64,000 bases of DNA from Microstegium vimineum (taxonomy: Eukaryota; Streptophyta; Magnoliopsida; Poales; Poaceae): the NCBI GenBank assembly GCA_022036555.1, contig CM039133.1, positions 4,963,184-5,027,183 on the forward strand. Reading direction: 5' to 3'. Shown one piece after another: positions 10,544 through 22,626 of this stretch (position 1 is its first letter; each line of letters starts with the position of its first letter). The notes beneath the pieces are model-generated. The model was not told the DNA's origin, searched no databases, and saw nothing but the letters and a program-made list of their open reading frames with translations. The position numbers were made by a program, and so were the translations under genes.

Positions 10544-11404
10544 CTCACTTATATATATATATATATATAATTAAAGCTGTGGTTTCTGGATGCTTACTTT
10601 GGGCGATGTCGTCCAGCCACAAATACTAGTGTATCTGGCTGCTACGTACGTAGTAGCTAGGTGGTGGCATATACATGTCTATCTTTTGCAATCTGACACC
10701 CTCAGAACATGCGTATGAAGACGTACGTACGGCCCCATGGTGCATGTGATTCCCTCCGAAGAGGTCGACCCAATTATAACGATAGTGAGGAGATATATAG
10801 AGGTGTACGTCAGAGAGTGCATGGGAACGATGGTGAGTTCTTCGCTGCATACCTATAATCATAAATAGGCATGACGACAAGGCAGTTTTCTTTCTTTTTA
10901 TATGTATTGAGTATTGTACATCCATGGTGAAGCAATGTTTTTTCTGTTGTTTTATCAATCACGGGTTTAGATCCTTTCATAACTTTTTAATATCAACTAC
11001 ACTGACCTCTCACGTGTACATTCAGAATTTGTACAGACTTTGTCCAGTTCTACGGCCTTGCTTCTGAATGTATAGGCAATTCAGCAATTCAATTATAATA
11101 CACTCTAACTTGTCCTACTCTAAATGTATAATGCTGAGATGATAGTTATGTTTGTGTTGTGACATGAGTAAATTTTGAACAAGTAAAATTTTCCTGTTGG
11201 CTGTTGCTATTGCCATTAGACTCCATGGTAACTTGCCTTACTCTTCTTTTTCCCGATCGACACTAGCAATTGAGAAAAAAGGACAAATCAGCCCCATTTT
11301 ACTGTAGTGAGAATCTTTTTTGTTTCACTTGATATAGGTGCCATTGTTACCTGCTGTGTATGAATACAGTTTTCTATCATTTGGTATTGTAACAGTGCTC
11401 AGTG
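10544..11404. other. AT-rich sequence, no gene seen
   Basis: It begins with a (TA)n run and continues as low-complexity AT-rich DNA. No ORF, RNA or element ends are supported. Confidence 0.4.
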
Positions 11405-11420
11405 GATGTCTCCTTAATGC

Positions 11421-12998
11421 ATCTAGAATCCTGGTTGATAGGGGGCTTTCAAGTTTCAGCCACCACCTTGGTTCGGGCGGAACCCGTCGCCACCGCCGTA
11501 GCCCCTCCCCCACCACTCCGCCTGCCTTCGCCACCGCTTGAGCGCGCCGCCGGGGGCCGTGCGGCCGCAAGGATGGCAGCGGCGGGGCCTTTCTTCCTCT
11601 CCCTTCTCCTCCCCTGCGTTCCCCCCCCCCCCTCCAATGATGTTGATGCAGAAGTCGAGCCCCCCTCCGGCGATGGCTGTCACGGCCGTTTCATGAGTGG
11701 GAGAGGCGGATCCGGGTGCTAGCTAGCCGGATCCGGACGCCGGTGGCCAAATTCGGCAGTCGCCGAGCTCGGATCTGCGACCCCGATGGCGGGATCCAGT
11801 GGGGCCGGTGTCGGATTGTGCCCGGCTCTTGTGCAGCCGTGCGGATTCGGCTCCCCAGTGTTGTTGGCACTCGGTGGCTAGCGGGGTGCGGCCGACGGCG
11901 TTCTTGGGGACGACAGATCCGGTCCCCCTCCGACTGAAGGAGCTGGATGGGGCTACTGTTGTCTTGGTCCTCCGGCGACAACGACAACAGCCCTGGCCAG
12001 CCTGCGGGTCCAGTCCCTGCCCTACGGTGGTGGCAGTGACGGGCTCCCTGGCGTCGGCGTGTGGGCCAGTATCCCCGCCGGTGGCCTCCCTTGCCTGTTG
12101 CCTGGGTTGTTGTGGCATGCCACCACTCCTACTTTCCGTGGTGAGGACTCTCTGCTTGGGTGAAATACCCTGTCCAGCGTTCTGCTCGGGCCGGCGGCGG
12201 TGGCGCTCCTATGTCATTCTCCTTCTAGAAGGCATCGCCGAAGCGTGTCTTCACTGGGAGTGGCGGGCTTTGGGACGAAAGTCCTTTTTCTCTTCAACGA
12301 TGTTGGCATCCATGGATGTCAATCCCCTTCTTGAAGGCTTTGTTGGAGCACTGCGATGGCCGCCCCCTCTGCCTCACTGCCTGGAGCTGCCCCCCTCCGT
12401 GTGTGCTCGTCGTTCGGAACCTAATTGCGTGTCATGTCTCTCTTCACCTTGGCATGTTTGGTGGGTGTTGGTCGTAGCCATAGTCGTGGTCGTCGTTGTC
12501 GACGGATCCTTTGCCGCTGAGGTCGTTTCCAGTGGATGCTTTGTCGTCGGTGTCCCTCCTCGCCCGTGGTCCTGAGGACGTTGCCTTGAGTGACTCGGAG
12601 GAGCTTTTATAGAGAGGTCACGTTTCCGGTGGATGCTTTGCCGCTGAGGTTGTGATCGTTTTCCGGCGTATGCTTTGCCACCGAGGAGTTTCCGGTGGAT
12701 GCTTTGCCACCGAGGTTGTCTTGACCACTAGCGGATGCTTTGCCGCTGGTATCTTCTATGGCTCCTATCACTAGTGGCTACCTAGGTGTTGAGTTATCTT
12801 TTGTATTAGGCTCATTTGCTGGGGTTGTTGGTGGAGGGTCCCTGACCCCTCATGTTTCTTGCTTTGTGCCTTGTGTTGGTAATCCATGGATTACCAGGGA
12901 TTCTTCATGTATCATCTATATGTAGGTCTATTGCGATATTGACCACTTTCTTCTATTTAATGAAATACAGGCATATAGCCTGGTCTAAAAAAAAAAAA
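11421..12998 (+). mobile_element. Non-coding GC-rich retroposon with poly(A) and 16-bp TSD
   Basis: About 1.58 kb ends in a run of 12 A (12987-12998). It is bracketed by identical GATGTCTCCTTAATGC at 11405-11420 and 12999-13014. The first kilobase is GC-rich. The 3' part is T-rich and ends TTAATGAAATACAGGCATAT before the tail. No reverse transcriptase or endonuclease domain is visible; a 258-codon ORF (11799-12575) looks fortuitous. A segment near 11568 resembles 36110-36150. The likely nature is a non-autonomous LINE derivative or retroposed non-coding transcript mobilised by L1-type machinery. Confidence 0.82.
12535..12752 (+). repeat. Five imperfect direct repeats of GGATGCTTTGCCRCYGAGG type
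   Basis: Copies start near 12535, 12628, 12664, 12692 and 12731, spaced about 30-90 bp apart, inside the retroposon. They share GATGCTTTG(C/T)C followed by an RCYG-type core. They lie just upstream of the T-rich 3' part. Confidence 0.7.
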
Positions 12999-13014
12999 GA
13001 TGTCTCCTTAATGC

Positions 13015-14499
13015 TACTCAGTCCATTTTGGCACCAGGTAACCTCTTTTTTCTTCTCTTTCATTTTTTATTGATATAGGAAATTAACATGCATAAATATG
13101 ATATTCTCCAGTGATCTGATTAGGGTGTATAGACTTTAGTAAATAGTGTCACTGATCCTACAAGACAACTAGTGCCAAGATGTAACTGAACAACAATATG
13201 TTTTGTTCTTAACATGGATTTAGAATATGCTCGTACTATTTCCGTCCATATATTGATTGCCCGTGTACTGTTTCTAATTAGCTTATTCATTTGCATTTAG
13301 TTTCAGAAAAGGCAAGTCAAGTTGTTTAATGTTTAGCATCAGACAATGGCTCTATGAATTAAGAGGGACAAGCATCAAACTATGCAGGAGTGAAGATTTA
13401 GTTGGAAGCTATAAGTTAAAGTAATTTATCTAGCTGTCATTTCTCTCGAGTTGCATCCTGTGTAAGCCAGTTGTACACATGCTGACTTCCTTTTAATAGT
13501 TGGGCTAGCAATTTCATGCTTTGGATGATTATTATATTCTCTTGATTTTAATGTATGCAATGATCTTAAGTACTAAGTTTAAAGAAGAATATCTAAGTTA
13601 TTTAAATAATTAGATGTCAAATGTTAAAATCATGGAGATCGAACAGATGGTCTAGATGAAATGTTATAGCTATACAGTTACTTTATTTGTTGCATTTTAG
13701 AAATCACAGCAGCTCTACCTGCTCTTGCAGTTGAACATAGGATGGCAGCATGAATCTGGCCTCCGCATCATATCTTTTAATGTGTTATTTTTTCTGATAT
13801 GCAATATATATGCAATGTCTTAAAATGTATTGTTTAAAGAAGTATTCATATGCAGTGTGAGAATCCATCGCATCTATTGTAGTTTAGTAGTGAATTTATA
13901 TATTTTCTTATAAGTGAAAATTTTACTTGTGCACTATGAAGACCTGTTAAACCATAACTGAAATCATGTTGAGTTTTTTCTTAGAAGTTTTAAGTTGTGT
14001 TTTTTTGATAAATTGTAACTTTTATTTACAGGTGGTGGGAGCGAGGAATTAGCTGGATGTAGAGTGCAGTCACTGATCGGATCAAAGTGCTCATGATGAT
14101 GTGTTTTGAACATCCTAGCCATACATGAAAACTTATGTTTGGACTTACTAGAGATGGATCATTTTGTAAAGTTTATTAAAATTATTTTAATTATAAGGAT
14201 CGAAACGAGGCTTTAGGGCATTTTTCATCCGTTGTCATCAGTAGTCCCCTCGAGATTAATGAAATACTCAAAAGCAACACTCTTTTCATTTGGATGTTTA
14301 GTACATATGGCAATAATCCATGAAAGCAATCATGGTATTACTGGCCCGGGCCAGTCCCATTAAAAGCAAGCTTAGTTTTCTGTAGCAAAACACGACATGT
14401 TATTAATGGTTTAGAGTTTAGGAAGTTTAGTTTTCTTTTATCTATTACTTTTTATCCACACAATAGTAATAGTAATGTGCTTCTAAACATGACTGAGTT
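13015..14499. other. AT-rich unassigned sequence
   Basis: It reads like intronic or old intergenic DNA. Runs such as TTTATTTACAG at about 14022-14032 resemble a splice acceptor, but no coding exon follows that I can recognise. Confidence 0.4.
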
Positions 14500-14842
14500 C
14501 TATTCAAAAACACTTTTATTGTCTTACAACCTTAGGTGCAATTCAACCACTCATAATGAGTTTTAGGTAGGATCACTGTCTTTTGATGATCAAATATAAT
14601 CTCTTTTAGTTTGTTCCAAAGAACAAGAGGGTCCTTATCAATAAGGTATTAAGCCTTTAAACCTTCAGTAAGGTGGTGGTGAATGAAAATCAATGCCTTA
14701 GCTTTATGTTGGCTAGATGCATTATTTTTGCTTTGATCGTATCACCAATCCTGTTGGCATTCAAGTGAGTTTCAGCATCTAGCACCCATGACAAGTAATT
14801 CTTGCCAGAAATATCTAGAGCAAGAATAAAATATAGAAACAA
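14500..14842 (-). pseudogene. Copia gag (UBN2-type) remnant
   Basis: Read on the minus strand, the segment gives LDISGKNYLSWVLDAETHLN and continues with IGDTIKAK, characteristic of plant Copia gag (Retrotran_gag_2/UBN2). The reading breaks by frameshift within about 40 codons, but further gag-like pieces (such as PLVLWNKLKE-like) appear in other frames. It is truncated at its 3' side and belongs with the LTR at 14943-15196. Confidence 0.75.
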
Positions 14843-14942
14843 ATACAAACAATAATGTGTTACCATAGAAATAATATTATGATCAATGTAAAGTTCCTTA
14901 CCTAGTTCTTAATAGCTTTTAAAGACAATCATGCTAATAACG

Positions 14943-15196
14943 TGTTATATAATAGCTAATTTCACTATCAAGAATATGTATGTAAGAATGTGTAGAGCAA
15001 ATATAGAGAGGATGAAAAATGAGATGTTCTCTTTTCTCTTATTCCGTTTCCAATACATAAACCCTCCTATATATAGCCATACATATGAGGTGAAGTTATA
15101 AGAAGTAATGCTAGGAGAGTTATTACACCATTAAAGTAGAAGGTTGTAGCTTTGCGGTATAGGAGTTATGGACATCCACATTAATATTTCATAACA
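14943..15196 (-). repeat. Copia 5' LTR of the gag remnant
   Basis: A 254-bp unit with perfect inverted termini TGTTAT/ATAACA. On the minus strand it is followed by CGTTATTAGCATG, which fits the ATAACACGTTATCAGCACG junction common in short-LTR plant Copia elements; the primer-binding site would lie there. Its LTR partner is not in the window. Confidence 0.75.
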
Positions 15197-15927
15197 CACG
15201 CTTTTTTAGAATTATTTCTCATTATACTTCTTTGACGTATGTCCATACGCACTTAATAGTTGTCACATTCCATACGAACGAGTAGGCGTACGGTAACGGT
15301 TCACTAGTACGGTACTCCACACACACGTCTGCACCACCATTATATATACCCACTCCATTTTTTTATTTGTGTTATTTTAATGGATGAGTCAAGGGACATA
15401 CAACCACTACCACATATATATCTATCTCTACAGTGAGGTGAGGAATGGATATGGTAAACTAAATATATATTTGTATTATCTGGTTCATGGTCCGAACTTG
15501 TCAATGCAAATGAAAGTTTCCCGTTAGCTTTTTTATGTGCAGTAGGCCTTTCATATATACAACAACCTGTTGAAATACTTTTATACATTGATTTGGCCTA
15601 TGAATTATATTGAGCAATCTTGGTTAATGGTTACAACTCAGCAGAGTTCATAAGCCGACGGCCACAACAACGTAACTCGATCACTTATTATCTGACAGAG
15701 ATTGACCTTACATATATAGTAGTCCTACTCCCTACAAGCATTGTGCATACTGCTCAGTTAGTGCCATACTGACATGTGTATATAGTATATGATTTTGTTT
15801 CCATTTAGTAGCCCCACCATAATTGGGACAATTCGTTCCTATCTTGAAACTATAATCATCAGACAACTTTTTTCATGCCACCCTGCTATATATTCTATCT
15901 TCGCCACCATCATTGAAAGAAGATCCA
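15197..15927. other. Unassigned AT-rich stretch
   Basis: No ORF, repeat boundary or RNA is recognised. It separates the Copia remnant from the split Gypsy LTR. Confidence 0.4.
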
Positions 15928-18900
15928 TATCACACCCGGTTTTAAGAACAAAACCAGATATACACTATGTGTGAGCCCAGAAAGTCAAATCTCACATATA
16001 GCCACAGAACAAGGTAATATCAAAAGACAATACTTAAGTACATAACATATAAGGTCAAAGAAATAACCTTAAGAAAGCAAACAGCAGAAAGACACTCCGA
16101 TCTTCAGGTGAAGACTCCAACTCCACAGGGACCAACTGACTGGTCGATCACAAGCCTATCTTCTCCAAACTCTTACAATCTCGTACCCATCCGGGATTTT
16201 TATCCAAAACATTGAAAAGTAAACAAGCGTAAGTACATCTCGTACTCAACAAGTAAACATGGGGTTCATGAGGCTCAAAAAGTATGACACTGGTTTAACT
16301 GCATCAGCTTTTATGTTGTCACAATTTCAGCATAAGGATAGCATCAATATAATAAAAAAAATCCAATAACCATATGATCAAGTGAACATGTATAATGAAT
16401 AGCAAAACAAGTAGTGGTAGATTAAAGTCATTCTATTCCATAAGAATTTCAGGCCGCTCGTATCCGTGAGCACGGCTAATATATTAGTTTTAAGACACTC
16501 TGCAGAGGTTGTACAACTTTACCCATGAGTCGTGTTGCCCATATGCCAGGGATAGCTAGTCCCAAAACACTTCCAAGGTGAGATGGCAGGGTACACTATG
16601 AAGTCTTTCAAAGGGGCTCGCTGACAAACAACAGACATTACGGATTCACGGGTAAGGGGTATACGGAGTCTCCTCGATGGTACACACGCGGAGCAGTAGC
16701 CACTCTGGCCATACCCCACAACCGCGCGTCAATGGGAACTTTCATGAACTATCACATGCGAGAAAGTAACCCCCTTACTTAACTAAAGCCAGAGCCATGT
16801 AGCTCTCATGGTTGTACTGTAAATCCCGGGTGATCGCTTACAGAGGTTTTAGAGCACCTCAAAAACTGTGCTCTAGATCACCTTAATCCATGTTGCTAAA
16901 AAGCATCTTTTACCGTTGTTGCATAAGTCATTATTCAAGGTTACATGATCATAGTTATTTTTCAAGAGCACTAGCTTGATCTACCCAATGCATAAATTCC
17001 CGGTTAACAAGGTAGAAGGTACAAATCTGTAACACCCAAAAATATGCATTCTTTAGAATAGATTAAAAGTGATTTAAATGCATCTTGGGTGGACATTATA
17101 ACATAGGAAAAATATATAAACATTTCATAAAATAAAAATTATCACCAGTAGAAACATTTTTGTTGTATTCATGCTGCTGCATAGTGTTTTTGTATTGCTT
17201 GGCATTTTCAAAATTCAAACTTGAATTCAAATTTGCTTTGAAAATTGATTCTAAAATTCAAAGAATAAAAGAAAAAGGGTTTCTTTTTCTCTCTCCCTCT
17301 CTTTCTCCAATCTGGCTCGAAGGCCCCTTTCTTTTTCTTCCCGGCCCAGCTCCCTCGTCCCCGCATGGGCTTGCCCCGGCCCAAGCATGCCGGCCCAGCC
17401 TCTCCCGCACCGCACCACACTCTCCCCCACTGGCAAGCAGGCCCCACGCGCCAGCCCCACCGATCCCCTTCCTTCTTCTTCCTTTCCCTTTCCTTTTCCA
17501 CCGCATCGGCACTTTCCTACTTCGCCGAGCGCGAATCGGAGCGGGATTAATCCCCTTTCCTTCCTACGGCACGCCTCCGGGCTATTTAAGCAGAACCCGC
17601 ACCCCCTCCGCCTCCACCCTGCCCCCTCAAAGCACTGCAAAGCCACCAGAGCTGCCGCCGCCCTAGCGCCGAGCCGCCGTCGTGATACACCGCCGCCACC
17701 CTGAGCTACTCCCCGAGCTTCGCATTGTGGTAAGGAGAGCCCCCAGGAGCTCGCTCTCTCTCCCCAACCCCTCTGTTGCGCCGCTCCACGTCCACCGTCG
17801 ACCCGAGCCGCCACACCGCGCTGAGGCCTCGCCCTCGCGCGCAATCGGAAAAACCAACCCCGCCGTAGAGTTCGCCGTCTCCCCCTCTCCCTTCCTGTCC
17901 TTTCCGCGCAGAGAAACATGCACCGAATCGTCGGATCGACTTGCGCCGCCCAACTCGGCAATGGCGCCGCCGCCACCCCTGTTTCCGGCCACCGCTCCGC
18001 TGCTCTTCCCCCATTCTAATCTCGGTCGTTCGTTCTGAATCGGGTGGATCTCAGAGCCCCGTACCCCTTCGACCGACCGTTTTGCAAAAGAATCCCCCCT
18101 TTTTAAGTCATAACCCGCAGTCCTTAAGCGCCTTCTCTCTTTACGTTTTCAGTTCTGGAAACGTATTTCCTTTCGGTTCTGTTTTATTTCAAAACTAAAT
18201 GGAAAACCCTTAATTACAGAATTGCCACTCATTTTCAAATGCTTATAAAATGTTCATTTTAACTCCGATTTCACTCATTGAAATTGCATTAGCATTTTAT
18301 CGATGTAATCTACGTGTTATTTAGTTCATAGTTTATGTTAGACAACTTTTGAAAATATTTAATCACTTAATCTCTTTAAGCTCTAGTTTAAATTATAAAA
18401 CTTGATTAGTTCATATCTTCTTCGTCATAGGTCCGTTTTTCGTGATTCAAACGTCTCTGTGATTGTAGTGAGACGTAGATTAGTTTTGTAAGCTTTTAAT
18501 ATTGTTTTATTATAGTTGGTGTACTGTTCTAATCTATAGCCTTTGTTTGCTTGCATGTTATGCCTCGGTATGATTGTATGTTGATATGGTGAACAAGTAT
18601 AGACGGTGAGCAGTACGTGGGTGACCAGGAGGTTTTCTTTGAGCAGGAGCAGCAGGAACCTTTTGAGCAAGGCAAGTATTCATGGGATCATCCTTGTTGT
18701 CCTAATCACATTAACCATTAATTCATGTTATGCATGTGTTTCCTTGACATCCTATGTAGTTTTACCATAGATTTGTACTTATACCTTGTTACCCTGGGAT
18801 TTATGCATTGGGTAGATCAAGCTAGTGCTCTTGAAAAATAACTATGATCATGTAACCTTGACTAACGACTTATGCAACAACAGTAAAATATGCTTTTTAG

Positions 18901-21368
18901 CAACATGGATTAAGGTGATCTAGAGCACAGTTTTTGAGGTGCTCTAGAACCCCTGTAAGCGATCACCCGGGATTTACAGTACAACCATGAGAGCTACATG
19001 GCTCTGGCTTTAGTTAAGTAAGGGGGTTACTTTCTCGCATGTGATAGTTCATGAAAGTTGCCATTGACGCGCGGTTGCGGGGTACGGCCGGAGTGGCTAC
19101 TGCTGCGCGTGTGTACCATCGAGGGGTCCCCGTATACCCCTTGCCCGTGGATCCGTAGTGTCTGTTGTATGTCTGTGAGCCCCTCTGAAAGGATTCATAG
19201 TGTACCCTGCCCGCTCACCTCGGCAGTGTTTTGGGAGTTATAAACCCGGGCATTTGGGGCAACACGACTCATGGGTAAAGTTGTACGAACTCTGCAGAGT
19301 ATCTTAAAACTAATATATTAGCCATGCTCACAGATACGAGGGGCCTGGAATTCTTATGGAACAGAATGACTTTAATCTACCATTTACTTGTTTGCTATTC
19401 GTTATACATGTTTACTTGATCATATGGTTATTGGGCTGTTGATATTATTGATGCTATCCATATGCTAAAATTGTGACAACATAAAAGCTGACGCAGTTTA
19501 ACCAGAGTCATACTTTTTTGAGCCTCGTGAACCCCATGGTTACTTGTTGAGTACTAGAAGTACTTATGTTTGTTTACTTTCATATTTGGATAAAAATCCT
19601 AGATGGGTACCAGATTATCAAGGATATGAGGAGTATCCAGAGGACTACTTGGTTTGGAGTCAACCAGTTGACGTCCCTGTGCGATGGAGCTTCGCGAGAG
19701 TTATCTTTTATTTCCGCTGTTATGTAATAGACTTTAATTAGATACTTATTCGCTATGTAATAAACACTTGTAGTGGTACCTTTTTGATGATTTGTCGGCT
19801 TATGTGTGTGACTGATCCCTGGGCACACATAAGGTTTATGCATCCCGTTTTGTCTTTATAACTGGGTGTGACAAAATCTATGGTAACACCTTATAGGCTA
19901 TCAAGGAAACACATGCATAACATGAATTAGTGTTTAATGTGATTAGGACAACAAGGATGATCCCAGGTATACTTGCCTTTAAAAAAGATCCTTCTTCTAG
20001 TTCTAGTCTTCAAAGATTTATAGAAACGCCAACTTCTTCTTCTTGATCTCCAACGCAAAACTCACCGATTGGACTAGATCACAAACACCACTCAAAACAC
20101 CTGATCAAACATACATAGCATACATACATATCTATTTAGAACAATACACCAATCAATGAAAAGGATTTTAAAAAGAAAATCTACGCATCTCTACGACCAC
20201 ATAGTCTCGAAGAACACACTAATCGGAGATACGATGATCGAGATACATTTATCAAAAGGTTTTGCTTTTATAAAAGAGAACTACGCGTTGCTACGATCAC
20301 ATAGACGCGAAGATCACGCTAAACGAAACTACGGTGATCAAGCTACGACTAACGGTAGATTAGCTTTTAAAAAGGGAACTACAAGCTTTATTAGTTTTAG
20401 CTATGAAAAAGGATGAATAAGGTATTTCCGATAAATACCTAATTTTGATTAAGTCAAACTTATATCTGGATTTGAAAACTGAATTGAAAACTAAAGTGGA
20501 ACTATGCATATTTTATTTGTAAAGCATATTGCATAGTATTTAAATCAAGTTATGATTAACCATAAAATTACAGAGCTATTAACATGGTATTAAAGATCAT
20601 TAAATTAAAGATTAATTCGTTACGAGACCAACGCAACTTGAACGGATCGAATTGGATTAAAAACGGATGAGATATGATTTAAACAAGATTTAGAGATTAA
20701 ACATGGAATTAAAAAGGCATTAAATAAATTATTATTTTCAAAGTTTGCAAAACCGATTGATTATGGTTTTAACACGTAGATAAAAACTCTACGTATCTAA
20801 CGCAATTCGAAAGGATGAAAACGGATTTAAAACGCAATGTTTGTAGGCATTTGAAAAGGAGTGGCAGATCTGTAATTAGGGATTTTCAATTTATTTTCGG
20901 AATAAAACAAACCCGAAATGAAATACGCTTTACAGAGGAGAAAGCGTAAAGGGGAAAGGCGCTACTGACCTGCGGTTATGGGGCCGGTATGGCGCCACGT
21001 GGCGCCGTGCGGCTGGCTGCTCTTGCTAGCAGCGGCGGCGGCGTGCCGGGGGGGGGGGGGGGGCGCAGCCTGGGCCTCGGGAGGGGAGAAGGAAAAAGGG
21101 GGAGGAAGAGAGGGTTTTCTTTTTATTTTTATTTTCCTTTACTCCAAGCTCATTTTCAAAAATCATTTTGAAATCCAATTTGAATTTTGAAACAATCACT
21201 CAATAGAATAAATCCAATGCTCCAACATGAATGCACAAATAGGTTTCTACTTCCTAATAAATTTTAATTCCATGAAAAGTTTTTAATTCCTATGTTTTCA
21301 TGAGCACCAAAATTATAATAAAATCAATTTAATCCTATTTTCAAGAAACGAAATTTTAGCGTGTTACA
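15928..21368 (-). mobile_element. Gypsy (chromovirus-type) 3' LTR, minus strand, split by a solo LTR
   Basis: The LTR runs, on the minus strand, from TGTAACACG (ending at 21368 on plus) to GGGTGTGATA (15928, the expected ACA end mutated). A polypurine tract lies immediately outside at 21369-21382. The two halves, 15928-17027 and 19879-21368, total about 2.59 kb and are interrupted by the plus-strand solo LTR at 17028-19873. Shared LTR landmarks include GCTACATGGCTCTGGCTTTA. The internal region beyond the polypurine tract is missing, so only the 3' LTR survives. Confidence 0.82.
17028..19873 (+). mobile_element. Gypsy solo LTR with 5-bp TSD AAATC
   Basis: A 2846-bp LTR starts TGTAACACCC and ends GGGTGTGACA, flanked by perfect AAATC at 17023-17027 and 19874-19878. 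A TATTTAAG box lies near 17583 in the GC-rich middle, with a GTAAGG donor-like site near 17730. ORFs on both strands at 17250-18040 are GC-rich shadows. It lies antiparallel to a host LTR of related sequence. Confidence 0.92.
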
Positions 21369-21612
21369 ATTCTACCCCCTGGCTAAGATTAGACGTGCCA
21401 ATTAATCTGGCCTTTGAGGCTCTGAGAAGGTATCTAATTCGATCGGTTTCATCAAGAAAAAATAATTCTTGGTCCCAGCCTCGTCTTAGCTCTCTCGTCC
21501 CATGTCAACAAATTGTTTATAGTGATATATATGGAAGGATAATATGGAAGCTATTCAATAGATATATGTCCATGGACAGTGCTTAGAGTGAATTATCTTC
21601 TCAACTGTCAAA
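21369..21612. other. Polypurine tract of the split LTR and unassigned flank
   Basis: The first 14 bases (ATTCTACCCCCTGG, read on minus as a purine-rich tract) are the 3' internal end of the minus-strand Gypsy element. The rest is unassigned. Confidence 0.55.
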
Positions 21613-21954
21613 CACTACTACAGAAATCTTTACCTCGGCGGGCAAAAACGATTTTCCGCAGCGGGCAAAGGAGTCCGACACCGTGGAAAGGTCACGGTAA
21701 ATAGGACATTTATGGAGGCGGTCGCTCGTTGCCTGCCGCGGTTAATCGGTAGAAAAAGCAAAAAAAAAACCCAAAAAACCCCCAAAACCCGCTGCAGATC
21801 CAGGCCTAGATCTGGGCCACGAGCCGCCACTGTGCCGCCGGAGCTCCTCGCCCTTGAGCGCCGCCGCACGCCTTGAGCCCGAGGACCGCCACGGGAGAGG
21901 AGGGGTGGGAGCGCCGCCCGCCGCCGGGAGAGGGGAGGCGTCGCGTCACGCGCC

Positions 21955-22215
21955 GTCGGGGAGGGGAGGGTCGCGCCGGGGTAGGGAGGGCCCCGCCGCG
22001 CGCCGTGCCGTGCCATGGGAGGGGAGGGTCGGGCCGGGGTAGGGAGGGGCCCCGCCGCGCGTCGCGCTGCGCCATGGGAGGGAAGGGTCGCGCCGGGGTA
22101 AGGAGGGGCCCCGCCGTGCGCCGCGCCGCGCCATGGGAGGGTCGCGCCGGGGAGGGAGGGGCCCCGCCGCGCGCCGTGGGAGGGCTCGCGCCGCCGTGGG
22201 AGAGGAGGGTGCGCG
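21955..22215. repeat. GC-rich minisatellite, period about 55-60 bp
   Basis: About four imperfect copies of a unit containing CCATGGGAGGGAAGGGTCGC and GGGGCCCCGCCGCGCG. It lies within the CACTA element and produces overlapping Gly/Arg/Pro-rich ORFs on both strands, which are not believable genes. Confidence 0.8.
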
Positions 22216-22375
22216 CCGCCGGGTTTGACTCTGCTCGTGAAACAAAAAAGAGAGGAGAGGAGAGGGATAGAGCCCCGAAACCCTAACTTCCAAATATATA
22301 GGTGACCGTCGTATTGGGCTTAGCCTGGGCCGTTGGGCCTCACCTTTAACCGTGGCAGGCCTTTTAGCACGCCCG

Positions 22376-22494
22376 CTGCGGTAAATCGATTTACCGCAGT
22401 GGCTTCTTAAGACGTCCGCTATGGAAAATAGGGCATTTTCCATGACGGATATCTTAAGATGCCCGCTGTGGTAAATCGATTTACCGCAGCGGGC
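22376..22494. repeat. Two strong palindromes, GCGGTAAATCGATTTACCGC type
   Basis: The first (22376-22399) is a perfect 24-bp palindrome. The second (22461-22494) is 34 bp with one mismatched pair that would be a G-U wobble in RNA. Both are subterminal in the CACTA element and may be transposase-binding sites. Confidence 0.8.
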
Positions 22495-22626
22495 AAATAC
22501 GTCTGCTTCGGTAAATAAATAAAGTCCGCTTTAGTAAATCGCGGGCATTAACCGTGACGGGCAAAATATGTGCCCACCGCGGAGGCCATTTTGGTGACGC
22601 TGTGCAAAATCATTTTTGTAGTAGTG

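Larger units (their letters stand above)
21613..22626. mobile_element. Non-autonomous CACTA element
   Basis: The termini are CACTACTACAGAAAT and, reverse-complemented, CACTACTACAAAAAT. The flanks read AAA on both sides, consistent with a 3-bp TSD in A-rich DNA. The ends carry repeated TTTACCGCAG/CTGCGGTAAA motifs, and the middle is a GC-rich minisatellite. No transposase is encoded. The total length is 1014 bp. Confidence 0.87.

Noticed and set aside
11799..12575. 258-codon plus-strand ORF in the retroposon
   Set aside because: GC-rich, with low-complexity composition and no recognisable domain; it overlaps other long ORFs on the opposite strand, as expected by chance.
17251..18040. Several overlapping ORFs in the solo LTR at 17028-19873
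   Set aside because: They lie in the GC-rich promoter part of an LTR, in many frames at once, and have no retroviral domain.
21873..22443. Gly/Arg-rich ORFs in the CACTA minisatellite
   Set aside because: Open only because of the tandem repeat; the opposite strand is equally open.
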